From Burkholderia sp. LMG 13014 (GTDB lineage Bacteria; Pseudomonadota; Gammaproteobacteria; Burkholderiales; Burkholderiaceae): a DNA stretch of 37,477 nt. The notes beneath the pieces were generated by a model that saw nothing but the letters and a program-made list of their open reading frames with translations, did no database searches and was not told the origin of the DNA. Positions 1 through 8,803 of this stretch are shown here, piece by piece. How positions within the stretch are numbered: the stretch's first letter is position 1; every line of letters starts with the position of its first letter. Made by a program: the position numbers and the translations under genes. Where the stretch lies: contig NZ_CAJNKE010000019.1 of NCBI RefSeq assembly GCF_905232215.1, forward strand, positions 1 through 37,477, read 5' to 3'.

Positions 1-288
1 GTGCGCGACCGCGACGTACGCATCCTCGCGGAAGCGATGCAGCGCCGCCAATGCGTCCGCGCCGTCCTGTCGCGCATGGCGCAGAAGCCGCGCCAGATCG
101 GCCGGCGCCAGCAGCCCTGATTGCTCCGCCCACGCATGCACGGCCGGCCAGTCGACGAGCTTGTCCGCGTCGCGCGTCTTGCCCGTGTCGGCCACCGTAT
201 TGAGGAAGTCGAGCGCCGGATGGCCGCCGACGAAATCGGCCGCGCTCCATTCATGCGCGGCTCGCGCGGGCTCGTATCGAGTAACCAT
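1..288 (-). CDS. ABATE/CGNR-type stress-induced regulator, N-terminal part (partial)
   Basis: The gene starts at an ATG at 288, with an AGGTGA ribosome binding site six bases upstream, and runs off the left edge after 96 codons. The visible part contains the motif GGHPALDFLNTV (residues 21-32). This is the hallmark of the ABATE domain (formerly DUF1470) found in putative stress-induced transcription regulators. The family usually ends in a CGNR zinc finger, which would lie outside the window. It is divergent from the alpha/beta hydrolase at 370. A perfect inverted repeat lies between them, so the regulator probably controls itself and that hydrolase. That role is inferred. The family assignment rests on the N-terminal motif only. 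Confidence 0.8.
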   Translation of the reverse strand, partial: MVTRYEPARAAHEWSAADFVGGHPALDFLNTVADTGKTRDADKLVDWPAVHAWAEQSGLLAPADLARLLRHARQDGADALAALHRFREDAYVAVAH

Positions 289-328
289 TTAATTTCACCT
301 ATCGGTTTCATGCCCGGACAATCCGGAG

Positions 329-355
329 TAACCTGTTAACAGCCAAAACAGGTTA
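329..355. promoter_or_regulatory. Perfect 9-bp inverted repeat, candidate operator
   Basis: TAACCTGTT (329-337) and AACAGGTTA (347-355) form a perfect dyad with a 9-base spacer, centred at 342. The site sits in the 81-bp divergent gap, 15 bases before the hydrolase ATG. This position suits an operator for the ABATE-type regulator encoded to the left. It could also fold as a leader hairpin of the hydrolase mRNA, but no run of T follows, so a terminator is unlikely. Confidence 0.5.
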
Positions 356-369
356 GCACGGAGACGCCG

Positions 370-1185
370 ATGCTCGAACTCCCCAACCGCTTCATGTTCG
401 AAGGCCACCGGATTGCCTGGGGCACGCTCGGCGAAGGCCCGCCGCTCGTGCTCGTGCACGGCACGCCGTTTTCGTCGCAGGTGTGGCGCCGGATCGCGCC
501 GTGGCTCGCGCGGCGTCATCGCGTGTTCTTCTATGACCTGCTCGGCTACGGTCAATCCGACATGCCGGACGCGGACGTATCGCTCGGCCGCCAGAACGTG
601 CTGTTCGGCGCGATGCTCGACGAGTGGAACATTTCACGCCCGCGCGTGCTCGCGCACGACTACGGCGGCGCAACCGTGCTGCGCGCGCACTTCCTCGACG
701 GCGTCGCCTATGCGGACCTCACGCTCGTGAATCCGGTCGCGATCGCGCCGCAGGGTTCGCCGTTCGTGCGCCACGTCGCGCAGCACGAAGCCGCCTTCAC
801 CGGATTGCCCGCGTATGCGCATCACGCACTCGTGACGGCTTATCTCGGCAATGCGGTCGCCCGGCCGCTGAGCGACGACGCGCTGTCGATCTACCGCGCG
901 CCGTGGCTCACACCCGACGGTCAGGCCGCGTTCTATCGCCAGATCGCGCAGATGCGCCAGCGCTACATCGAGGAAGCCGAGGCGCGTTACGCGCCACCGG
1001 ACTTTCCGGTGCGCATCGTGTGGGGCGAGGACGATGCGTGGATTCCGCTCGAACAGGGGCAGGCGCTGGCCAATCGCATCGCGAACGGCCAGCTGATCAG
1101 GGTGCCGCGTGCGGGCCACCTGGTGCAGGAAGATGCGCCGGAGGCGATCGTCGCGGCGGTGCTCGACGGATCAGCGCACGGTTGA
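370..1185 (+). CDS. Alpha/beta hydrolase with Asp nucleophile (haloalkane dehalogenase-like)
   Basis: A 271-residue alpha/beta hydrolase without a signal peptide, so cytoplasmic. The oxyanion-hole segment HGTPFSS is at residues 30-36. The nucleophile elbow reads AHDYGG (residues 95-100), which puts Asp97 where esterases carry Ser. Haloalkane and fluoroacetate dehalogenases and epoxide hydrolases share this feature. The acid is probably Asp221 or Asp222 in WGEDDAW, and the catalytic His is His250 in AGHLVQED. The substrate cannot be read from the sequence. It is transcribed away from the ABATE-type regulator, with a palindrome between, suggesting an inducible single-gene unit. Fold confidence is high, reaction confidence low. 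Confidence 0.85.
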   Translation: MLELPNRFMFEGHRIAWGTLGEGPPLVLVHGTPFSSQVWRRIAPWLARRHRVFFYDLLGYGQSDMPDADVSLGRQNVLFGAMLDEWNISRPRVLAHDYGGATVLRAHFLDGVAYADLTLVNPVAIAPQGSPFVRHVAQHEAAFTGLPAYAHHALVTAYLGNAVARPLSDDALSIYRAPWLTPDGQAAFYRQIAQMRQRYIEEAEARYAPPDFPVRIVWGEDDAWIPLEQGQALANRIANGQLIRVPRAGHLVQEDAPEAIVAAVLDGSAHG

Positions 1186-1215
1186 CGCCACCGGTGCCGC
1201 TTGTCGCGTGTCGCG

Positions 1216-1974
1216 TCAGAACACCGGCACGCCCTGCGCGAGCGTCGAGATGAACTTCGCGGTGCGCGGATCGCGCGGGTCGCCGAACAGGTCGCGCGAC
1301 GCACCAGCCTCGACCACGCGTCCTTCCGCGAGAAACACCGCGTCGTGCGCGATCGACGCGGCCAGGCGCAGGTCGTGCGTCGCCATCAGCATCGTCGTGC
1401 CTTCGCGCGCGAGCTGGCGCAGCACCTCGACCACTTCGACGGACAGCTCCGGATCGAGCGCCGACGTCGGTTCATCGCACAACAGCACCTGCGGCGACGG
1501 TGCAAGCGCACGCGCAATCGCGACGCGTTGCTGCTGGCCGCCTGACAGCGTGCCGGGCCACGCGTCGGCCTTGTCCGCGATGCCGACCTTCTCGAGCAAC
1601 GCGAGCGCGCGTTCGCGGGCCCGTTCGCGCGGCCAGCGCTGCACGGTGACGAGCCCTTCCATCACGTTCTGCACGACGCTCAGGTGCGGAAACAGCTGGA
1701 AGTTCTGGAACACCATCCCGGTCTGTCGGCGCACCGCTAACACGGCGTCGTGCGCCGGCCGGTGCGCCGGCGAGAAGTCGATGCGTGCGTCACCGACCGT
1801 CAGCGTGCCCGCCTCGGGCACTTCGAGCAGGTTCACGCACCGCAGCAGCGTGCTCTTGCCGCTGCCGGACGGCCCGATCAGCGCCGTCACGCTGCCAGGC
1901 TGCAATGCGAGGTCGATCCCGTGCAACACGCGATGCGTGCCGAACGACTTGTCGATGCGTTCGAGCCGGATCAT
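1216..1974 (-). CDS. Polar amino acid (probably cystine) ABC transporter ATP-binding protein
   Basis: ATPase of the HisP/GlnQ/TcyN class that powers uptake of polar amino acids at the inner membrane. Counted from the ATG at 1974, it has Walker A GPSGSGKST (about residues 34-42), a Q-loop (VFQNFQLFPHLS), the signature LSGGQQQR, Walker B VLLCDEP and an H-loop (ATHD). I chose the ATG at 1974 because its ATGA overlaps the permease stop and an AGGCGGAG ribosome binding site lies 5-6 bases upstream. A GTG at 1980 would add two residues. It is the last gene of a three-gene leftward operon (binding protein, permease, ATPase) and converges with the hydrolase. Confidence 0.93.
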   Translation of the reverse strand: MIRLERIDKSFGTHRVLHGIDLALQPGSVTALIGPSGSGKSTLLRCVNLLEVPEAGTLTVGDARIDFSPAHRPAHDAVLAVRRQTGMVFQNFQLFPHLSVVQNVMEGLVTVQRWPRERARERALALLEKVGIADKADAWPGTLSGGQQQRVAIARALAPSPQVLLCDEPTSALDPELSVEVVEVLRQLAREGTTMLMATHDLRLAASIAHDAVFLAEGRVVEAGASRDLFGDPRDPRTAKFISTLAQGVPVF

Positions 1975-2651
1975 CGCCACTCCGCCTGGAACAGCGCGTG
2001 ACGGCCGAAGCGGGCTTCGAGGCGACGCTGCAGCGTGGACAGCACCGAGCTGAGCAGCAGATAGATCAGCGCGGCTTCCGTATAGAGAATCATCGGCTCG
2101 TAGGTCACGGCCGCGATCCGCTGCGCGGCCTGGAAGATCTCAGGCACAGTCAGCACGGCCGCGAGCGACGTGTCCTTCACGAGCGAAATGAACGAATTCG
2201 ACAGCGCAGGCAGCGCGACGCGCGCGGCCTGCGGCAGGATCGCGCGGCGCAGCGCCTGCGGGCGCGTCATCGCCATCGAGTACGCGGCTTCCCATTGCCC
2301 CTTCGGAATCGATTCGATCACGCCGCGGATCACCTCGGCGTTGTACGCGCCGACGTTCAGCGAGAAGCCGATCACGGCGGCCGTCAGCGGATCGAGCACG
2401 ATGCCGACGCTCGGCAAGCCGTAGAAGATCACGAACAGTTGCACGAGCAGCGGCGAACCGCGAAACAGCCAGATGTAGAAACGCACGGCGGCCTGCGCCC
2501 AGCGCGGCCCGAACAGCCTCGTGAGCGCCGCGCCGAATGCGAGCAGCAGGCCGATCGCGAACGACGCGAGCGTGAGCGGCACCGTGAACACGAGCCCCGC
2601 GACGAGCAGGGGGCGCAGCGATTCCGCCATCAGGTGAAGCCAGGCCGGCAT
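1971..2651 (-). CDS. Polar amino acid (probably cystine) ABC transporter permease
   Basis: A 226-residue inner-membrane permease of the HisMQ family. It has an N-terminal hydrophobic helix (about residues 14-40), a central membrane block with LFRGSPLLVQLF, and the cytoplasmic EAA loop around WEAAYSMAMTRPQALRRAILP, which docks to the ATPase. Its length is normal for a single-permease importer, so it probably works as a homodimer. It begins 14 bases after the binding-protein stop, and its stop overlaps the ATPase start. Permeases of this family do not reveal substrate on their own; the cystine suggestion comes from the binding protein. Confidence 0.92.
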   Translation of the reverse strand: MPAWLHLMAESLRPLLVAGLVFTVPLTLASFAIGLLLAFGAALTRLFGPRWAQAAVRFYIWLFRGSPLLVQLFVIFYGLPSVGIVLDPLTAAVIGFSLNVGAYNAEVIRGVIESIPKGQWEAAYSMAMTRPQALRRAILPQAARVALPALSNSFISLVKDTSLAAVLTVPEIFQAAQRIAAVTYEPMILYTEAALIYLLLSSVLSTLQRRLEARFGRHALFQAEWR

Positions 2652-2665
2652 CGTTCAACCTCGCG

Positions 2666-3448
2666 TCACGGCTGCGACACGTCGCGGCCGAAATACTTCT
2701 GCGAGATCTTCGCGTAGGTGCCGTCGGCCTTGATGTCCGCGAGCGCCTTGTCGATCGCGGCCACCAGCGCGGGGCTGCCCTTGCGCAGCAGCACGCCCGA
2801 TGTGTCGCTGGCGCCGCCCGTGTCGGTCGCCGCGATCTTCAGTTTCGCGTCCGGCTTGTGCTTGCGGAAGTCGAGGTACGACAGCGAATCGTTGATCGTC
2901 GCGTCGACGCGCCCCGAGCTCAGCAGGTCGATCGATTCGTTGAAGCCCTGCACGGGCACGACGTCCGCGCCGTGCGCGGCCGCGAGCTTGCCGAAATTGC
3001 TGGTCAGCGTGTTCGCGGATTTCTTGCCCTTGAGATCGTCGAACGAGCGGATCGTCGTGTTGTCCGCGCACACGATCAGCACCGCGCGCGACGTGATGTA
3101 CGGCGTCGAGAAATCGTATTTCGCCTTGCGCGCGTCGGTAATCGACACCTCGTTGACGACCGCGTCGTAGCGGTTCACGTCGAGGCCCGCGATCAGCCCG
3201 TCCCACTTGCCTTCGACGAACTGCGGCTTCACGCCGAGACGCTGCGCGATCGCGGTCGCGATGTCGACGTCGAAGCCCGTCAGCTTGCCGGTTTCGTCGT
3301 GGTACGTGAACGGCGCGTAGGTCCCTTCGGTGCCGACCCGGAACACGCCGGACGACTTGATCTGCGACAGGTCGTCGGCAGCCAGTGCGCTCGTGACCGC
3401 AACGGCCTGAAGCATGGCGACGACCAGGATGGAGCGGAGGATTTTCAT
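2666..3448 (-). CDS. Periplasmic amino acid (probably cystine) binding protein
   Basis: A 260-residue exported solute-binding protein of family 3. The start at 3448 (MKILRSILVV) gives a typical signal peptide ending in ALA near residue 23; longer readings lack one. The mature part follows E. coli FliY/TcyJ closely in motif order: VGTEGTYAPFTY, KLTGFDVDIA, KWDGLIAGLD, YDFSTPYITS and a C-terminal YFGRDV. This points to cystine or a similar polar amino acid. It is the first gene of the leftward importer operon, with a good promoter at 3517-3544. The exact substrate is inferred from resemblance and not proven by binding residues. Confidence 0.9.
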   Translation of the reverse strand: MKILRSILVVAMLQAVAVTSALAADDLSQIKSSGVFRVGTEGTYAPFTYHDETGKLTGFDVDIATAIAQRLGVKPQFVEGKWDGLIAGLDVNRYDAVVNEVSITDARKAKYDFSTPYITSRAVLIVCADNTTIRSFDDLKGKKSANTLTSNFGKLAAAHGADVVPVQGFNESIDLLSSGRVDATINDSLSYLDFRKHKPDAKLKIAATDTGGASDTSGVLLRKGSPALVAAIDKALADIKADGTYAKISQKYFGRDVSQP

Positions 3449-3516
3449 GGTGCGGACCCCGAATGATTGGAGGGAATGATCCCGCGGCACGTGCATGCCG
3501 TTCGAGAGGTCCGCGA

Positions 3517-3544
3517 ATTCTACCGACGCGTCGAAGCGCGGCAA
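3517..3544 (-). promoter_or_regulatory. Candidate sigma-70 promoter of the amino acid importer operon
   Basis: On the minus strand, TTGCCG (3539-3544) and TAGAAT (3517-3522) are separated by 16 bases. They lie about 70 bases upstream of the binding-protein ATG at 3448, just past the terminator hairpins of the phnA-phnY unit. Confidence 0.5.
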
Positions 3545-3614
3545 AAACGCAAATCGGCTATCGATATGAGCCGATCGAATAACGCGCGCACCGGCCACGA
3601 AACCGGTGCGCGCG
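3541..3614 (-). terminator. Two successive hairpins ending the phnA-phnY transcript
   Basis: A perfect 12-bp stem (3583-3594 with 3603-3614, loop of 8) starts 13 bases after the phnY stop. A second 7-bp stem ATCGGCT/AGCCGAT (3553-3559 with 3569-3575) follows. On the minus strand the second hairpin runs directly into TTTGCGTTTTTG, the expected U-rich tail. Together they look like a factor-independent terminator with a stabilising hairpin in front. Confidence 0.6.
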
Positions 3615-3627
3615 CCTTACACGCCAC

Positions 3628-5082
3628 TTACCACGGCAGCGAATACGTCTTCGTATTCGTGAAGCTCTTCATCGCTTCCTGCACGCCTTCCTTGTACCCC
3701 AGCCCCGAATCCTTCACGCCGCCGAACGGCGTCAGTTCGAGCCGGTAGCCCGGCACTTCGCGCACGTTCACGCTGCCGACTTCCAGCTCGGTGATGAAGC
3801 GCGTGATGCTGTCGAAGCGATTCGTGCAGACCGACGACGACAGCGCATAGTCGGTGCTGTTCGACATCCGGATCGCTTCGTCGATGTCGCGGAAACGCAT
3901 GATCGGCGATACCGGGCCGAAGGTTTCGTATTTCACGAGCGGCATGTCGGGCGTCACGCGATCGATCACCGTAGGCGAATATAGCGCGCCGTTTCGAACG
4001 TTGCCGACCAGCAGCCGCGCACCGCGCGCGATCGCGTCATTCACCTGCTGCTCGCAGAACTTCGCGGCCGCCTCGTCGATCACCGTGCCCATGTCGACCG
4101 ACGGATCGGCCGGATTGCCGTATGACCATGCGCGCGTTTTCTCGACTACCAGCTCCGTGAATCGATCGGCTACCGACTCGTGCACGAGCATCCGCTTGAT
4201 CGCAGTGCAACGCTGCCCCGAGTTTTTATACGAACCCGACACCGCGAGCGTGCTCGCTTCGTCGAGATCGGCGTCTTCCATCACGATGATCGGATCGTTG
4301 CCGCCGAGCTCGAGCACCGCGCGCCGGTAGCCCATCCGCGACGCGATCGACTTGCCGATCGATACGCCGCCGGTGAACGTGATGAGATCGATCGCCGGGT
4401 TCGTGATCAGCTCGTCGGCGATCTCCTTCGGGTCGCCGGTGAGCACTTGCAGCATCTGCGGCGGCAGGCCCGCTTCGTACAGGATGTCCGCGAACAGGTA
4501 GCACGACAGCGGTACCTTCTCAGACGGCTTCACGACGATCCGGTTGTTGGTCGCGACCGACGGCACGATCTTGTGCGCGACCTGGTTCATCGGGTGGTTG
4601 AACGGCGTGATTGCCGAGATCACGCCGAGCAGCGGGTCGCGCTGCGTGTACACGCGGCGCTTCTTGCCGTGCGGTGTCAGGTCGCACGAGAAGATCTGCC
4701 CGTCGTCCTTCAGCACTTCACCGGCGCCGAATGTCAGCACGTCGGCAACACGGCCCGCTTCATACGTCGAATCCTTGATGCACAACCCTGCCTCGGCCGT
4801 GATCAGCGCTGCAATCTCGGCAGTGCGCGAGCGCACGATGTCGGCTGCGCGGCGCAGGATCGCCGCGCGATCGTGGCGCGTAAGCGTCGGCCGGTAGGCA
4901 CGCGCAGCCGCAAACGCGCGCCGCACATCGTCCAGCGTCGCCTTCGGCACGGTGCCGACCAGCGAGCCGTCGTACGGGTTGCGCACTTCGATTACCGCGT
5001 CCCGATGAATCCGTTCGCCGTCGATTCGCAGTGCTTCGCGACGAATCTCGCGGACGTCCGTCGATGCTGCAATGGCGTTCAT
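3628..5082 (-). CDS. phnY: Phosphonoacetaldehyde dehydrogenase
   Basis: NAD(P)-dependent aldehyde dehydrogenase of 484 residues that oxidises phosphonoacetaldehyde to phosphonoacetate in the cytoplasm. The catalytic Cys292 lies in SGQRCTAIKR, the general base Glu258 in VLELGGND, and the oxyanion Asn162 in TPFNHP. The Arg-Cys pair (291-292) matches the pair described for Sinorhizobium meliloti PhnY, one residue offset. It lies 29 bases after phnA on the same strand, so the two form an operon. phnW, whose product is the substrate, is on the other side of the locus. AAGGGGA upstream of the ATG at 5082 supports the start. The aldehyde dehydrogenase family is certain; the substrate follows from phnA/phnW context and this motif. 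Confidence 0.93.
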   Translation of the reverse strand: MNAIAASTDVREIRREALRIDGERIHRDAVIEVRNPYDGSLVGTVPKATLDDVRRAFAAARAYRPTLTRHDRAAILRRAADIVRSRTAEIAALITAEAGLCIKDSTYEAGRVADVLTFGAGEVLKDDGQIFSCDLTPHGKKRRVYTQRDPLLGVISAITPFNHPMNQVAHKIVPSVATNNRIVVKPSEKVPLSCYLFADILYEAGLPPQMLQVLTGDPKEIADELITNPAIDLITFTGGVSIGKSIASRMGYRRAVLELGGNDPIIVMEDADLDEASTLAVSGSYKNSGQRCTAIKRMLVHESVADRFTELVVEKTRAWSYGNPADPSVDMGTVIDEAAAKFCEQQVNDAIARGARLLVGNVRNGALYSPTVIDRVTPDMPLVKYETFGPVSPIMRFRDIDEAIRMSNSTDYALSSSVCTNRFDSITRFITELEVGSVNVREVPGYRLELTPFGGVKDSGLGYKEGVQEAMKSFTNTKTYSLPW

Positions 5083-5111
5083 GAGTGTGTCCCCTTACGG
5101 ATGCGTGCGCA

Positions 5112-6462
<1,351 letters not shown>

Positions 6463-6558
6463 CATGCAGAGAACAGAAAGCAAAACAACGTAGCAGCAAG
6501 AGGGCTGGTCTCCACTCATCCGCCGCGTGCCGCGGCGCCACAGTCAAGGGGTCTGAAG

Positions 6559-7614
6559 ATGAACGAAGTGCCGGTAAACAAGCGTTTGAACGCATGGGCG
6601 GCGGGTGCGGCCCGCTTCGCACTGGCCGCGGCGGTCGCGCTCGGCGCGGTGCAGGCGGCGCACGCGAAGACGTCGCTGCTCGTCTATACCGCGCTGGAAG
6701 ACGAGGCGATGAAGCCCTACAAGGACGCCTTCGAGAAAGCGAACCCCGATATCGAGATCCGCTGGGTGCGCGACTCGACCGGCTCGGTCACCGCGAAGCT
6801 GCTCGCGGAGAAGAACAACCCGCGCGCGGACGTCGTGCTCGGCCTCGCCGCGTCGAGCCTCACGCTGCTCGACCTGCAGGGCATGCTGATGCCGTACACG
6901 CCGAAGGACTTCGACCAGCTCACGCGCAAGTACAGCGACGCAAACACGCCGCCGCACTGGGTCGGCATGGACGTGTGGGGCGCGACGATCTGCTACAACC
7001 GCGTCGCCGCGCAGGCGAAGGGCATTCCGAAGCCGACGTCGTGGGAGGACCTGACGAAGCCCGTCTATAAAGGCGCGATCGTGATGCCGAGCCCGGTTTC
7101 ATCCGGCACCGGCTACCTCGACGTGACCGCGTGGCTGCAGACCTTCGGCGACGACCGCGGCTGGAAATTCATGGACGCGCTCGACAAGAACGTCGCGCAA
7201 TACGTGCACTCGGGCTCGAAGCCCTGCACGCTCGCCGGCACCGGCGAATTCCCGATCGGCATCTCGTTCGAGTTCCGCGGCCACGAACTGCAGTCGCAGG
7301 ACGCGCCGATCGATCTCGTGTTCCCGAAGGAAGGGCTCGGCTGGGACATGGAAGGCACGGCGATCATGAAGACGACGAAGCAGCCCGATGCCGCGAAGAA
7401 GCTGGCCGACTTCATGGCGAGCAAGGATGCGAACCAGATCACCGCGCGCTGGTGGGCGATCGTCGCGTACCCGGGCGTCGCCCGGAAGCTGGCCGGCATC
7501 CCCGACAACTACTCGGACCTGCTCGTGAAGAACGACTTCGTGTGGTCGGCGAAGAACCGCCAGTCGATCCTCGATACCTGGCAGAAGCGCTACGGCTCGA
7601 AAACGCAGCAGTAA
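6559..7614 (+). CDS. phnS2: 2-aminoethylphosphonate ABC transporter substrate-binding protein
   Basis: A 351-residue periplasmic binding protein of the iron/polyamine/phosphonate (SBP family 1/6) type. A signal peptide with a charged start (VNKR) and an Ala-rich core ends near AHA at residue 36. The mature protein begins LLVYTALEDEAMKPY, typical of the PhnS2-type binders found next to PhnW. The start at 6559 has AAGGGG seven bases upstream. It is the first gene of phnS2-phnT2-phnU2-phnW. A 97-bp gap with a GC-rich stem (7629-7635 with 7649-7655) separates it from the ATPase and may keep its message level higher. AEP as substrate is inferred from family and context. Confidence 0.9.
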   Translation: MNEVPVNKRLNAWAAGAARFALAAAVALGAVQAAHAKTSLLVYTALEDEAMKPYKDAFEKANPDIEIRWVRDSTGSVTAKLLAEKNNPRADVVLGLAASSLTLLDLQGMLMPYTPKDFDQLTRKYSDANTPPHWVGMDVWGATICYNRVAAQAKGIPKPTSWEDLTKPVYKGAIVMPSPVSSGTGYLDVTAWLQTFGDDRGWKFMDALDKNVAQYVHSGSKPCTLAGTGEFPIGISFEFRGHELQSQDAPIDLVFPKEGLGWDMEGTAIMKTTKQPDAAKKLADFMASKDANQITARWWAIVAYPGVARKLAGIPDNYSDLLVKNDFVWSAKNRQSILDTWQKRYGSKTQQ

Positions 7615-7711
7615 TGCCGCGACCGGCAGCGGGGCTGCGCCGCGCGCCGCCCCGCGCCACCCTTTCCGTCGTCGAATCCGGCCCCCGGGCCGCCCCAGCA
7701 TGGAGGCGCGC

Positions 7712-8803
7712 ATGGCACCTTATCTGAGCGTAGAACGCATCGAGAAGCGGTACAACGACACGCAGGTCCTGACCGACATCAACCTGAGCGTGATGAAGGG
7801 CGAAATGATCTGCTTCCTGGGGCCGTCCGGCTGCGGGAAGACCACGCTGCTGCGGATCATCGCAGGGCTCGAGACACAGAACGCCGGCCACATCATGCAG
7901 GACGGCCGCGACATCTCGCGGCTGCCGCCGCAACTGCGCGACTACGGGATAGTGTTCCAGTCGTACGCGCTGTTCCCGAACCTCACCGTGTACGACAACG
8001 TCGCGTACGGGCTCGTGAACCGCAAGATGAAGCGCGACGCGATCCACGAACGCGTGCACACGCTGCTCGCACTCGTCGGCCTGCCCGACAGCCATCGCAA
8101 GCATCCGGGCCAGCTGTCCGGCGGCCAGCAGCAGCGCATCGCGCTGGCCCGCGCGCTCGCGACCTCCCCCGGCCTGCTGCTGCTCGACGAGCCGCTGTCG
8201 GCGCTCGACGCACGGGTGCGCGTGCGGCTGCGCCAGGAGATCCGCGCGCTGCAGCAGGGGCTCGGCGTGACGACGATCATGGTCACGCACGACCAGGAAG
8301 AAGCGCTGTCGATGGCAGACCGCATCGTCGTGATGAACCACGGCGTGATCGAGCAGATCGGCACGCCGCTCGAAATCTACCGGCAGCCCGCGTCGCCGTT
8401 CGTCGCGGACTTCATCGGCCGCGTCAACACGATTCCCGCCGAAGTCGCGCAGGACGGCACGCTGCGCGCGGGCGCGGTCGGCCTCGACTGCCGCCATGGC
8501 ACGACCCGCCCGGCACAGGGCGCGGCGGTGTCGGTGTACGTGCGGCCTGAAGACCTGCGCATCTGCGTGCCGGGCCAAACGGCCGACAACGTGCTGGCCG
8601 GCCGCGTCGAGAAGCTCGAGTTCCTCGGCGCGTTCTGCCGCGTGAGCTTCCGGATCGACGGGCTCGACGGCCAGGAGATCGTTGCCGACCTGTCGTATCA
8701 CGACGTCGACCGCACCGGCGTGCAGGCCGGCGCACGGATCGACCTCGCGCTCGATCGCGAGCATGTGCGCGTGTTCCCGAGCGCGAAGGAGCGACTGCAA
8801 TGA
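7712..8803 (+). CDS. phnT2: 2-aminoethylphosphonate ABC transporter ATP-binding protein
   Basis: A 363-residue ATPase of the CUT1/PotA-like class that energises phosphonate import. Walker A is GPSGCGKTT (about residues 38-46), followed by the Q-loop VFQSYALFPNLTVYDNV, the signature LSGGQQQR, Walker B LLLLDEPLSALD and H-loop THDQEEALS. A C-terminal TOBE-like domain follows (about residues 240-363). I chose the ATG at 7712 because GGAGG lies five bases upstream; an ATG at 7700 overlaps that site. Its stop overlaps the permease start in an ATGA, implying translational coupling. The ATPase alone would be called spermidine/iron/sulfate-type; the context gives the AEP assignment. Confidence 0.92.
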   Translation: MAPYLSVERIEKRYNDTQVLTDINLSVMKGEMICFLGPSGCGKTTLLRIIAGLETQNAGHIMQDGRDISRLPPQLRDYGIVFQSYALFPNLTVYDNVAYGLVNRKMKRDAIHERVHTLLALVGLPDSHRKHPGQLSGGQQQRIALARALATSPGLLLLDEPLSALDARVRVRLRQEIRALQQGLGVTTIMVTHDQEEALSMADRIVVMNHGVIEQIGTPLEIYRQPASPFVADFIGRVNTIPAEVAQDGTLRAGAVGLDCRHGTTRPAQGAAVSVYVRPEDLRICVPGQTADNVLAGRVEKLEFLGAFCRVSFRIDGLDGQEIVADLSYHDVDRTGVQAGARIDLALDREHVRVFPSAKERLQ

